Shown piece after piece: positions 16,302 through 24,252 of a stretch of 64,000 bases of DNA (position 1 is its first letter; each line of letters starts with the position of its first letter). The position numbers were made by a program, and so were the translations under genes. This DNA is from JBGQOG01 sp052113705 (GTDB taxonomy: Bacteria; Pseudomonadota; Alphaproteobacteria; Rhodobacterales; Rhodobacteraceae), in NCBI RefSeq assembly GCF_052113705.1, contig NZ_JBGQOG010000002.1:248001-312000 (forward strand). The letters are read 5' to 3'. Under the pieces are notes generated by a model. The model was not told the origin of the DNA, ran no database searches, and saw only the letters and a program-made list of their open reading frames with translations.

Positions 16302-17291
16302 TTACGGATGCTTTCTCAGATTCTTGGCCGAAGCCTTGATTGCGTCATATTGCCCGGTCGGGCGGAACCGCCAGAGGTAATCCGGCAATACGGCTGCCAT
16401 CGGGGTGGGGTTGATGCCCAGATCGCCGAGGCCCTTGGCATCCGCGCTGACGAGGTTGTCCACCGACAGGCCGGCCACCTGATCGCGGGTCAGGACCTTG
16501 TTGGCGATGAGGCCGCCGGTCACGGTTTGCAACAGATCAAAGCCGCCGCCGATCAGCCGGGCGACAAAGAACGGCACATTCACCACCAGGCGGCGGCGCA
16601 GGATCACCGCCAGCATGTCCTGCATCAGTTCGCGGAAGGTTTTCTGGTCCGGACCGCCGAGCTCATAGATGCCCGCGGGCGCGGTGCCGAGGACGCCTGC
16701 CACCGCCGCACGGGCCACATCATCGACATAGACCGGCTGGAAGCGGGTGTTGGCGCCCACCACCGGCAGGATCGGACCCATGCGGGTCATTCCGGCGAAG
16801 CGGTTGAAGAACTGGTCTTCGTTGCCGAAGATGATCGAGGGGCGCAGAATCATCGCGCCGGGATAGGCGGCAAGCACCGCAGCCTCGCCGTCAGCCTTGG
16901 TGCGGGCATATTCGCTGGCGGCGGCGCTGTCGGCCCCGATGGCCGAGATGTGCACCAGCCGCCCAATCCCGAGCTCAGAGGCCAGAGCGGCCACGCGGGC
17001 GGCGCCTTCTTTTTGCACGGAGGCAAAATTGTTTTTGCCCGAGCAGGCCAAAAGGCCGACGCAGTTGACCACCGCATCCGCACCCTGCATCGCAGCGCGC
17101 ACCGAGGCGTCATCGCGGATGTTGCACAAGACAGGCTCTACCTGGCCGACCGCGCCATAGGGGCGCACGAACATCGCCTCGTTCGGACGACGCACGGCGA
17201 CGCGCACGCGCCAGCCCTCTTTCGCCATACGACGGGCGATGTAGCGCCCGACAAAGCCCGAGCCGCCGTAGATGGTGACAAGTTTCGACAT
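16302..17291 (-). CDS. NDUFA9-like (complex I-associated) NAD(P)-binding epimerase-family protein
   Basis: Atypical short-chain dehydrogenase/epimerase of 329 residues. The dinucleotide-binding GGSGFVGRYIARRM lies at 9-22. The catalytic YxxxK of true epimerases is represented only by a YARTK stretch (about residue 125). PILPVVGANTRFQPVYVDDVARA near 185-207 is typical of bacterial relatives of the mitochondrial complex I subunit NDUFA9. The start at 17291 is supported by GGAAGG. It is co-transcribed with uppP downstream. The role in complex I is inferred from family, not from neighbours. Confidence 0.85.
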   Translation of the reverse strand: MSKLVTIYGGSGFVGRYIARRMAKEGWRVRVAVRRPNEAMFVRPYGAVGQVEPVLCNIRDDASVRAAMQGADAVVNCVGLLACSGKNNFASVQKEGAARVAALASELGIGRLVHISAIGADSAAASEYARTKADGEAAVLAAYPGAMILRPSIIFGNEDQFFNRFAGMTRMGPILPVVGANTRFQPVYVDDVARAAVAGVLGTAPAGIYELGGPDQKTFRELMQDMLAVILRRRLVVNVPFFVARLIGGGFDLLQTVTGGLIANKVLTRDQVAGLSVDNLVSADAKGLGDLGINPTPMAAVLPDYLWRFRPTGQYDAIKASAKNLRKHP

Positions 17292-17404
17292 GAGCGTCGC
17301 CTTCCGTTCCCGAAAATATGGTCCCTGATTAGCCCCAAGCCCCTTTTGGGTAAAGGCAAAACCAACTTTCTTACATGCTTGTATAAAAATCTTGAAACAG
17401 GCCG

Positions 17405-17433
17405 TTGACACTCCCTGTGCCGGGCCGTAGATA
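17405..17433 (+). promoter_or_regulatory. Sigma-70 promoter of tRNA-Leu
   Basis: TTGACA (17405-17410), a 17-bp spacer and TAGATA (17428-17433), 15 bp before the tRNA 5' end. The -35 box is a perfect consensus. Confidence 0.75.
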
Positions 17434-17448
17434 GCCCCCACGACACCT

Positions 17449-17533
17449 GCCCAGGTGGCGGAATTGGTAGACGCGCACGGTTCAGGTCCGTGTGCCGCAA
17501 GGCGTGGAGGTTCGAGTCCTCTCCTGGGCACCA
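17449..17533 (+). tRNA. tRNA-Leu, anticodon CAG
   Basis: The 85-nt sequence folds as a class II tRNA. The acceptor stem pairs GCCCAGG with CCTGGGC, there is a D-arm with GGTAGAC, the anticodon arm has CAG in the loop TTCAGGT, a long variable arm follows, and the T-arm loop is TTCGAGT. CCA is encoded. It reads CUG codons, the commonest Leu codon in DNA this GC-rich. A consensus promoter and terminator frame it as a single-gene unit. Confidence 0.97.
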
Positions 17534-17541
17534 AGTCGGCC

Positions 17542-17560
17542 AACCGATCCTAGATCGGTT
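17542..17560 (+). other. Perfect small hairpin downstream of tRNA-Leu
   Basis: AACCGATC-CTA-GATCGGTT, 8-bp perfect stem, lies between the CCA end and the terminator. It may help 3' maturation or simply be part of the trailer. Confidence 0.5.
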
Positions 17561-17570
17561 ACGCCTGAGA

Positions 17571-17616
17571 AAAAGCCGCTGTTTCGGACTACCAACCGAC
17601 ACAGCGGCTTTTTTCT
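17571..17616 (+). terminator. Intrinsic terminator of tRNA-Leu
   Basis: AAAAGCCGCTGT pairs perfectly with ACAGCGGCTTTT (12 bp), followed by further Ts. The A-rich left arm makes it functional on both strands. Confidence 0.9.
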
Positions 17617-17776
17617 GTTTTGCGCTGCCGCATCGGTGATTTTTTCATCATTTCCCAGGAATGCTGCCGTCGAAATGCCGCCAGCAGGCATCCGGTCCGG
17701 CGGCCTTGTCCCTGGGGCCTGCGGTGCGGCACCGGGAAAAGCGAATCACTTTGCAAAACGGACGGCGGGCCTGTGC

Positions 17777-17805
17777 TTTGCATGCTGCCCCTGAGCGCGT
17801 ATAAG
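17777..17805 (+). promoter_or_regulatory. Candidate promoter of the rnd-kdsD-lpt operon
   Basis: TTTGCA, a 17-bp spacer and TATAAG lie 88 bp upstream of the rnd start. The rest of the 276-bp gap after the tRNA terminator holds no gene. Confidence 0.45.
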
Positions 17806-17892
17806 CGCCCGATACCGCGAGACGGCCGCGTTTCACCTTCGGGACCGGTGCGGATCACCGGTCGGGCGCGGTTCGGCAGGAAGGAAATTGAT

Positions 17893-18507
17893 GTGACGGT
17901 TCATCTTTACAAGAATGACCTGCCCGAAGGGCTCAACCTTGGCCCGGTGGTCGCGATTGATACGGAAACGATGGGGCTTGAGCCGCGGCGTGACCGGCTC
18001 TGCCTCGTGCAGCTCTCTTCGGGCGACGGCAATGCGCATCTGGTGCAAATCGCCAAAGGGCAGACATCCGCGCCCCGGCTCGAGGCCTTGCTGGCCGATC
18101 CGGCGGTGACCAAGCTGTTTCATTACGCCCGTTTCGATGTCGCCGCGCTCTATAATGCCTTTGGCGTGGTGACGGCGCCGATTTTCTGCACCAAGATTGC
18201 CTCGCGCATGGTGCGGACCTTTACCGACCGCCATGGGCTCAAGCAGCTGGTGCAGGAATTGGTGGGTGCGGATATTTCCAAGCAGCAGCAAACCTCGGAT
18301 TGGGGGGCGGATCAATTGACCAATGCCCAGCTCGACTATGCCGCCTCTGACGTTCTTTATCTGCACAAGCTGCGGACCGAGCTGATGCGCCGTCTGGAGC
18401 GCGAAGGCCGGACCGCGCTCGCGCAGGCGTGTTTCGACTTTTTGCCGGTGCGGGCCCAGCTGGACCTGATGGGCTGGAGTGACGTGAATGACATTTTCAA
18501 CCACTGA
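17893..18507 (+). CDS. rnd: RNase D-type 3'-5' exonuclease, short form
   Basis: A DEDD-family exonuclease of 204 residues. Exo I is AIDTETMGLEP near residue 20, Exo II is the VTKLFHYARFDVAAL region near 80, and Exo III is LDYAASDVLYLHKL near 155. The two C-terminal HRDC domains of full-length RNase D are absent, which is normal for the short alphaproteobacterial form. The start is GTG at 17893, behind GGAAGGAAA. Its last 20 bp overlap kdsD, so translation is probably coupled. The likely role is tRNA or small-RNA 3' trimming. Confidence 0.9.
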   Translation: MTVHLYKNDLPEGLNLGPVVAIDTETMGLEPRRDRLCLVQLSSGDGNAHLVQIAKGQTSAPRLEALLADPAVTKLFHYARFDVAALYNAFGVVTAPIFCTKIASRMVRTFTDRHGLKQLVQELVGADISKQQQTSDWGADQLTNAQLDYAASDVLYLHKLRTELMRRLEREGRTALAQACFDFLPVRAQLDLMGWSDVNDIFNH

Positions 18508-19483
18508 CCGTACGCGCGTTCCGGCGGATGCCGAGACCTTGCTCGCCGCCGCGCGGCGGGTGATCGGGATCGAGGCGCGGGCGTTGGATCTGTTGGCCGA
18601 GTCGCTGGGCGACAGTTTCGCCGCCGCCGTCGGGCTGATCCTGGGGGCGCGCGGCAGGGTGATTGTCTCGGGCATGGGCAAATCCGGCCATGTCGGGCGC
18701 AAGATCACCGCGACCCTGGCCAGCACCGGCACGCCCGCGCAATTCGTGCATCCAGCCGAGGCGAGCCACGGCGATCTGGGCATGGTGACGCCGGATGATG
18801 TGGTGCTGGTGCTCTCGAATTCGGGCGAAACGCCGGAACTGTCGGACATCATCGCCCATACCCGCCGCTTCACGATTCCGCTGATCGGGGTGGCCAGCCG
18901 TGCGGGCTCAACCCTTCTGCAGCAATCCGATGTGGCGATCGTGCTGCCGCAGGCGCCGGAGGCCTGTGGCACCGGCGTGGTGCCGACCACCTCGACCACG
19001 ATGACGCTGGCTTTGGGCGATGCGCTGGCCGTGGCGCTGATGGAGCACCGGCAGTTCACGCCCGAACATTTCCGCACCTTTCATCCGGGCGGCAAACTGG
19101 GCGCGCGGCTGTCGAAAGTGGCGGATCTCATGCATCACGACATGCCGCTGGTGGCCGAGGATGCGCCGATGTCCGAGGCTTTGCTGACCATCAGCCAAAA
19201 GGGCTTTGGCGTGGTTGGCGTCACCGATCCAGAGGGCGCGCTGGTCGGCATCATCACCGACGGCGATTTGCGGCGGCACATGCAGGGGTTGCTGGATCAC
19301 CGGGCGGCCGAAGTGATGACGCGCAACCCGCGCACGATTGCCCCCGATCAGCTGGCCGAAAAGGCGGTGGCGGTGATGAATGCGCGCAAGATCACCTGCC
19401 TCTTTGTGCTGGACCCGGCCGCGGGCGGCCGTCCGGCGGGCTTTATCCAGATCCATGACTGCCTGCGCGCGGGCGTGGTCTGA
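18488..19483 (+). CDS. kdsD: Arabinose-5-phosphate isomerase (KdsD/KpsF family)
   Basis: Converts ribulose-5-phosphate to arabinose-5-phosphate, the first step to Kdo for LPS and some capsules. The 331-residue protein has a SIS sugar-isomerase domain (about 40-185) with GMGKSGHVGRKI and LSNSGETPEL, then two CBS domains (about 205-330). HxGG is seen in FHPGGKLG. It overlaps rnd by 20 bp and is followed closely by lptC, giving a logical Kdo-synthesis plus LPS-transport unit. Confidence 0.95.
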   Translation: MTFSTTDRTRVPADAETLLAAARRVIGIEARALDLLAESLGDSFAAAVGLILGARGRVIVSGMGKSGHVGRKITATLASTGTPAQFVHPAEASHGDLGMVTPDDVVLVLSNSGETPELSDIIAHTRRFTIPLIGVASRAGSTLLQQSDVAIVLPQAPEACGTGVVPTTSTTMTLALGDALAVALMEHRQFTPEHFRTFHPGGKLGARLSKVADLMHHDMPLVAEDAPMSEALLTISQKGFGVVGVTDPEGALVGIITDGDLRRHMQGLLDHRAAEVMTRNPRTIAPDQLAEKAVAVMNARKITCLFVLDPAAGGRPAGFIQIHDCLRAGVV

Positions 19484-19496
19484 GGGGGGGGGCGCG

Positions 19497-20099
19497 GTGC
19501 ACAGCAGTTTTGATAACGCCCATTCGCGGCTGGTGGCCTGGCTCAAGGTATTGCTGCCCTTGACCGCGCTTGGCCTGCTCTCAACGCTGTTCCTGCTGTC
19601 GAACCGTATTGATCCGGATGCGGCGATTCCCTTTGCCGAGGTCGATGTGCAGCAAATGGCGCGGGAGCCGCGGCTGACCAAGCCCGAGTTTTCCGCGATG
19701 ACCAAGGATGGTGCCGCGATCAGCCTGCGCGCGGCGGAGGCCCGCCCCGATACCGGCGGCGCGGCAGGGGCCAGTGCGGTCAATCTCGTGGGGCGGCTGG
19801 ACATGCCCGACGGCAGCCGGGCCGATCTGTCGGCCAATCAGGCGCAGATCAATCCCGAAACCGGGAAGATCGAATTGTCGGCCGGAGTGGCCGTGACCAC
19901 CTCGCAGGGCTATGTGCTGGCCACGGATCATCTTCAGGCCGACACCAATGAAACCCGCCTGATCGCCCCCGGTGCCGTCGCCGGTGTGGCCCCGATGGGC
20001 AAATTGAACGCAGGCGCGATGGAACTCACGACCACCGGCCCCGATCACACGCAGCTTCTGGTTTTCAAAGACGGCGTCAAACTGATATATCGACCGTAG
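19497..20099 (+). CDS. lptC: LPS export protein LptC
   Basis: A 200-residue bitopic protein. One membrane segment (about 14-34, LKVLLPLTALGLLSTLFLL) anchors a periplasmic beta-jellyroll that takes LPS from LptBFG and passes it to LptA. The start is GTG at 19497, 5 nt after a G-rich ribosome site. It is followed by lptA after 13 bp. Sequence conservation in LptC is low, so position and architecture carry the assignment. Confidence 0.88.
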   Translation: MHSSFDNAHSRLVAWLKVLLPLTALGLLSTLFLLSNRIDPDAAIPFAEVDVQQMAREPRLTKPEFSAMTKDGAAISLRAAEARPDTGGAAGASAVNLVGRLDMPDGSRADLSANQAQINPETGKIELSAGVAVTTSQGYVLATDHLQADTNETRLIAPGAVAGVAPMGKLNAGAMELTTTGPDHTQLLVFKDGVKLIYRP

Positions 20100-20112
20100 A
20101 ATTGAGGTTTAC

Positions 20113-20610
20113 ATGCGCCGTTTTCTTACCCTGTCCCTGTTGTGTCTGGCGCTTGCGCCGCTTGCTGCCGGGGCGCAGCAGATCGCCTTTGGCGGCATGC
20201 GGGCCGATGCCAAGGCGCCGGTCGAGGTCAACGCCGATCAACTGACCGTCAGCCAGGCCGATGGCAGCGCGGTGTTTACCGGTGATGTGGTGATCGTGCA
20301 GGGCGAGATGAAAATCTCGGCGGCGACGGTCAAGGTGATCTATGCGCCCGAGGCTGACGGCGGGCAGAAAAAGATCGACCGGCTGGAGGCCTCGGGCGGG
20401 GTCACGCTGGTCAATGCCACCGATGCCGCCGAGGCGCAGGAGGCGGTCTACAGCGTCGACAGCGGCGAAGTGGTGATGACCGGCAATGTTTTGCTGACGC
20501 AGGGCGGCAACACGCTGACCGGGCAGAAACTGGTGGTGGATCTGAACACCGGCACCGGACAGATGGTGGGCCGGGTGCGCACCACCTTGCAACCGGCGGG
20601 CGGCAACTGA
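20113..20610 (+). CDS. lptA: LPS transport periplasmic protein LptA
   Basis: A 165-residue periplasmic bridge protein with signal peptide (1-21, cleavage after AAGA). The OstA-like beta repeat begins at PVEVNADQLTVSQADGSAVFTGDVVI, and NVLLTQGGNTLTGQKLVVDLNTG marks the later strands. Its stop overlaps the lptB start by one base (TGATG). Confidence 0.93.
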   Translation: MRRFLTLSLLCLALAPLAAGAQQIAFGGMRADAKAPVEVNADQLTVSQADGSAVFTGDVVIVQGEMKISAATVKVIYAPEADGGQKKIDRLEASGGVTLVNATDAAEAQEAVYSVDSGEVVMTGNVLLTQGGNTLTGQKLVVDLNTGTGQMVGRVRTTLQPAGGN

Positions 20611-21389
20611 TGGAGATGACGACCGTTCCCGAAGCATCCACGGCCATGGTGGAGGCGCCGGACACCGGCGGCCTGCGCATCATCGGCCTGCGCAAAAGCT
20701 ACAAGCGGCGTCTGGTGATCCGTGACGTGTCGATGACGCTGGCGCGCGGCGAGGTGGTGGCGCTGTTGGGGCCGAACGGCTCGGGCAAGACCACCTGCTT
20801 TTACAACATTGCCGGGCTGATCACCCCCGATGCCGGGCAGGTTCTGATCGACGGGCGCGATGTGACCGCGCTGCCAATGTACCGGCGCGCGCGGCTGGGG
20901 ATCGGCTATCTGCCGCAGGAAGCCTCGATCTTCCGCGGCTTGTCGGTCGAGGACAATATCCTCGCCGTGCTCGAGATCACCGTCTCCGATCCGCACAAGC
21001 GGCGCGAGCGGCTGGAGGAGCTTCTGGGCGATTTCTCGATCCAGCATCTGCGGCAAGCACCGGCGCTGGCGCTGTCGGGCGGCGAACGCCGACGGGTGGA
21101 AATTGCCCGCTGTCTGGCCGCCGATCCGAAATATCTGTTGCTCGATGAACCCTTCGCCGGGGTCGATCCGATCGCCGTGGGCGAGATTCGCGGGCTGGTG
21201 CATCAGCTGAAGTCGCGGGGAATCGGGGTGCTGATCACCGATCACAATGTGCGTGAAACCCTCGAGATCGTCGACCGTGCCTATATTCTGCACGACGGCC
21301 ATGTGCTGATGTCGGGGACCACCGCCGAAGTTATCGCAGATGACAATGTGCGCCGCGTCTATCTGGGCGATACCTTCCGCAGCAGCTAA
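20610..21389 (+). CDS. lptB: LPS export ABC transporter ATPase LptB
   Basis: Cytoplasmic ATPase (259 residues) of the LptB2FG transporter. Walker A GPNGSGKTT is near residue 52, signature LSGGERRRVEIAR near 154, Walker B LLLDEPFAGVDP near 175, and the switch histidine is in ITDHNVRETLE near 210. An N-terminal tail of about 20 residues precedes the domain; a second Met (MTTVPE) is a possible alternative start. In many alphaproteobacteria rpoN follows lptB, but here it does not. Confidence 0.96.
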   Translation: MEMTTVPEASTAMVEAPDTGGLRIIGLRKSYKRRLVIRDVSMTLARGEVVALLGPNGSGKTTCFYNIAGLITPDAGQVLIDGRDVTALPMYRRARLGIGYLPQEASIFRGLSVEDNILAVLEITVSDPHKRRERLEELLGDFSIQHLRQAPALALSGGERRRVEIARCLAADPKYLLLDEPFAGVDPIAVGEIRGLVHQLKSRGIGVLITDHNVRETLEIVDRAYILHDGHVLMSGTTAEVIADDNVRRVYLGDTFRSS

Positions 21390-21689
21390 GCCTCTGAAAT
21401 TCTCAATGAGCGAAAATCGGCCCCGGGCTGCGGTTGCCGCCGCCGGGGCCTTGAACCGCTCTGCGCTCATGCACAGGTGAAAAGGAAGACGTTGACATTC
21501 AACGTCTCTCTGACGCCAAATAAGACAAATGCATGACCATTGCCCCCTTGACCTGCCGCGCCCGCCGGACCGCTTCCGAGACGGAAAAATATTGGCAGTG
21601 CGGACCTTTGGGGGCCCATCCCGCGTTAACCGGACTGAAACCCGGCACATGTGCTGCTGGGCGAAGTCCATCTACCTGAAGGAGGAACC
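21390..21689. other. lptB-hpf intergenic region, no rpoN
   Basis: The 300 bp contain no gene. A GC hairpin with 8-bp perfect arms GGCCCCGG/CCGGGGCC (21419-21450) follows lptB and lacks a T-run. A perfect inverted repeat lies at 21487-21507, and then comes the hpf leader ending in AAGGAGGAA. The rpoN gene usually found here in relatives is absent. Confidence 0.7.
21487..21507. promoter_or_regulatory. Perfect inverted repeat upstream of hpf
   Basis: AGACGTTGA-cat-TCAACGTCT, 9-bp perfect arms with a 3-bp centre. It contains TTGACA, but no good -10 box lies at the right distance, so a repressor or activator site is as likely as a promoter element. It lies about 180 bp before the hpf start. Confidence 0.6.
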
Positions 21690-22265
21690 ATGCGGTACCA
21701 GATCAGTGGCAAACAGATCGATGTCGGCGATGCGCTGCAAAGCCATGTGAAGACCGAGCTGGGCGGAACGCTTGAGAAATATGCCGGTCGCCCGACGGAT
21801 GCGATGGTGATTTTTTCGCGTTCGGCGCATGAATACCTCTGTGAAGCGACGGTGCATCTTTCGACCGGATTGACCGCCGCGGCCAAGGGCCATGCCACCG
21901 AAGTCTATGCGGCCTTTGAATCCTGCCGGGAGAAAATGGACAAGCAGCTGCGCCGCTACAAGCGTCGGCTGAAGGATCACCACCGCGAACGTCCCGAACC
22001 GGTTGAATTCGGCTCTGAGCCCATGTATGTGCTCGCCGCGGATGACAGCACTGAAGCGCTCGAACCCGATAGCCTGCAGCCGATCATCGTCGCCGAGATG
22101 GAGACGAAGGTGCAGACGCTCTCGGTCGGCGAAGCCGTGATGCAGATGGAGCTGTCCGGGGTGCCGATGCTGGTATTCCGCAATGAGAAACATGGGGGCG
22201 TAAACGTCGTGCATCGCCGTGATGATGGCAATGTCGGCTGGATCGACCCGCGCAACATCAAGTAA
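21690..22265 (+). CDS. hpf: Long-form ribosome hibernation promoting factor
   Basis: A 191-residue protein that dimerises 70S ribosomes into inactive 100S particles in stationary phase. The N-terminal HPF/YfiA domain (1-100) starts MRYQISGKQIDVGDALQSHV. A linker follows, and the C-terminal dimerisation domain ends with the conserved MLVFRNEKHGGVNVVHRRDDGNVGWI (about 162-187). The start is supported by AAGGAGGAA. ptsN follows after 33 bp, as in the classical rpoN cluster. Confidence 0.95.
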   Translation: MRYQISGKQIDVGDALQSHVKTELGGTLEKYAGRPTDAMVIFSRSAHEYLCEATVHLSTGLTAAAKGHATEVYAAFESCREKMDKQLRRYKRRLKDHHRERPEPVEFGSEPMYVLAADDSTEALEPDSLQPIIVAEMETKVQTLSVGEAVMQMELSGVPMLVFRNEKHGGVNVVHRRDDGNVGWIDPRNIK

Positions 22266-22298
22266 GTGCCCGGCATGGGCGCGGAAACGTAAGGCCGA

Positions 22299-22763
22299 AT
22301 GCAACTTTCGAATCTGCTCCAACCGGATGCCGTCAAGGTCATGGCGACCGTGACCTCCAAGAAACGTCTCTTTCAGGATCTTGGGGAAATCGCGCATTCA
22401 GCCTACGGGCTGGATGCGACCCAGACGGTGGATGCGCTGCAAGAGCGCGAAAGCCTGGGGCCCACGGGCGTCGGGCATGGCGTGGCTCTGCCGCATGCGC
22501 GGCTGCACGGGCTGGACCGTGTGGTGGGCGTTTTCCTGCGTCTGGAACGGCCGCTGGATTTTGACGCGGTCGACCGGCTGCCGGTGGATCTGGTCTTTGC
22601 GCTGTTCGCGCCGAAGGATTCCGGGGTTGAGCATTTGAAAGCGCTGGCGCTGGTGTCGCGCACGATGCGCAACGCCGAAACCTGCGTGAAGCTGCGCGCC
22701 AACACCGATCCCGCCGCGCTGCATGCGATGCTGACCGAGGCGCATGGCGTGCAGGCCGCCTGA
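22299..22763 (+). CDS. ptsN: Nitrogen-PTS EIIA component
   Basis: A 154-residue EIIA-Ntr, the terminal phospho-acceptor of the regulatory PTS. The phosphorylated residue is His66 in GHGVALPHARL. The domain covers almost the full length. Known roles of the family include control of potassium uptake and nitrogen/carbon balance. It is the last gene of this run and is followed by a strong terminator. Confidence 0.95.
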   Translation: MQLSNLLQPDAVKVMATVTSKKRLFQDLGEIAHSAYGLDATQTVDALQERESLGPTGVGHGVALPHARLHGLDRVVGVFLRLERPLDFDAVDRLPVDLVFALFAPKDSGVEHLKALALVSRTMRNAETCVKLRANTDPAALHAMLTEAHGVQAA

Positions 22764-22786
22764 CACTGCCGCGCAGGATGGAAATT

Positions 22787-22818
22787 AAAAAGGCCGGTCC
22801 CCGAGGGGCCGGCCTTTT
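22787..22818. terminator. Bidirectional terminator between ptsN and the sulfotransferase gene
   Basis: AAAAAGGCCGGTCC and GGGGCCGGCCTTTT form a stem of at least 13 bp with one G-U and a CCGA loop. A-rich and T-rich ends on both sides let it serve ptsN (+) and the converging polysaccharide operon (-). Confidence 0.88.
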
Positions 22819-22841
22819 GCATGGCGGCAGCGGCTCTGACC

Positions 22842-24245
22842 TCAGGGGCGCCAATCCTCAAAGCCGAACAGCATGAAATCGCGGGCATAGGCGTCGCGGG
22901 CGGCGGCCTGCATCTCCTCGGTGACCATCTGCGCCAAGGGGACGGCGGCGGTGTCGGGGTCAAGCGCGGGCAGGCTGGGGGCCTCTATCCCGATGGTGCG
23001 CGTCAGATAGGCCAGATCCTCGGTCAGACGGTCTTCACGGATGATCAGATCGGGTAAGGCGAACTGCGCAAAACCCTGCAACAGCGCGGTTTGGCTGGCC
23101 CAGACCGGCTCGACCTTCAGGCTGGTCTGATCAGCCAGATTGGCCTTGAGAAAGCGCAGAAAGGCCAATAGCAGGGCGGCATAATCGGCGAGATCTTTCG
23201 GCGCAGGTTTGCCCTCGGGCGGCAAGGGCAGCTTGTACCGGTCGCGCAGCACGGCGCGCAGATCGGCCTGCCAGTCGCGCTCCAGAAGCAGCGCCAGCGC
23301 GTGATGCGCCCGCATCAGGGGGTGCCGCAGCACGGTAAAGCTGCGGTGGCCGGGATGCGTCTTTTTCCACTGGCGCAGGGTCTTTTGCGAAAACCCCTCC
23401 TCCAGCCCACCAAAGCCCGCCAGCCAGTCGCGCAGACCCGCGTCGGCACCGGGTTTCATCGGCATATAGAGAAGCCCCGCCGCGCGCGCCGCGACAAAGC
23501 CGGGCACATTCGGACCCCGGCGCGGTTCAAAATTCGGGGTGCGCGACAGGTTGAAACGATCAAGCCGCGCCAGCGAGCGTTCCATCGCCGCAGGATCCGC
23601 TACTTTGCGGTCGAGCGCTTCGGGGTTCTGCGGCACGAGGCCCTCGGGCAGCGCATCGATCCGGCCCTCGGCCCCCAGCCATTCGGCCAAACCGTTCAGC
23701 ACCGCCAGATCGCGGGCATCCTCATAATCGATGTAAAAGCCGGTTTGGCCGGTGCTTTGCATCCCATGCATCAGCACCTTTTGAAAGCTTTGCAGCTGGT
23801 CCAGATGCGCTTCGAACTCGGCGGCGTCAAACTCGGCCAGCGCCTCCTTGCGGTGGCGGGCATCGCCCAGCTTCCACTGGCCAGTGGCGCGGGCGATTTT
23901 CAGGCTGACATAACTTTCCACCGGATTGCGGGTCAGGATGATCTTGGCGCAGCGCTTGTCGTTCAGGAGCTTCTGCAGGATCCGCGGATCATGGTCGTGG
24001 AAATAGCGAAAGCCGTTCAGCCCCGGCGCCTTGCGGATCCGCGCGAGCAGGGCCATCGGATCGGCATCCCGCTCGGCCATCGTCATCCCGAGGAGTTCGC
24101 TGCGCTTGGGATAGCCGATCAGCGCCGGATTGAACGCCTCGCCGTGGCAGGTGACCCCGGTCAGGGCGTTGACGCTGGCCTCGAGCAGGTTCGATCCGGT
24201 GCGCATTTCGGCAAAAATGACAAAGCTGTCAAAGGGTCGGGCCAT
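22842..24245 (-). CDS. Sulfotransferase, polysaccharide locus
   Basis: A 467-residue PAPS-dependent sulfotransferase-like protein. The 5'-phosphosulfate loop is FVIFAEMRTGSNLLE (8-22) and the 3'-phosphate motif is ILTRNPVESYVSL (about 103-115), the arrangement of NodH-like carbohydrate sulfotransferases. A second 3'-phosphate-like motif, FTVLRHPLMRAHHAL, appears near residue 297, resembling the Sulfotransfer_2 family but without its own phosphosulfate loop. The protein is longer than most single-domain relatives. It ends the polysaccharide operon, 7 bp after the GT14 gene. The likely acceptor is a glycan made by its neighbours (inference). Confidence 0.82.
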   Translation of the reverse strand: MARPFDSFVIFAEMRTGSNLLEASVNALTGVTCHGEAFNPALIGYPKRSELLGMTMAERDADPMALLARIRKAPGLNGFRYFHDHDPRILQKLLNDKRCAKIILTRNPVESYVSLKIARATGQWKLGDARHRKEALAEFDAAEFEAHLDQLQSFQKVLMHGMQSTGQTGFYIDYEDARDLAVLNGLAEWLGAEGRIDALPEGLVPQNPEALDRKVADPAAMERSLARLDRFNLSRTPNFEPRRGPNVPGFVAARAAGLLYMPMKPGADAGLRDWLAGFGGLEEGFSQKTLRQWKKTHPGHRSFTVLRHPLMRAHHALALLLERDWQADLRAVLRDRYKLPLPPEGKPAPKDLADYAALLLAFLRFLKANLADQTSLKVEPVWASQTALLQGFAQFALPDLIIREDRLTEDLAYLTRTIGIEAPSLPALDPDTAAVPLAQMVTEEMQAAARDAYARDFMLFGFEDWRP

Positions 24246-24252
24246 TCAGGTC

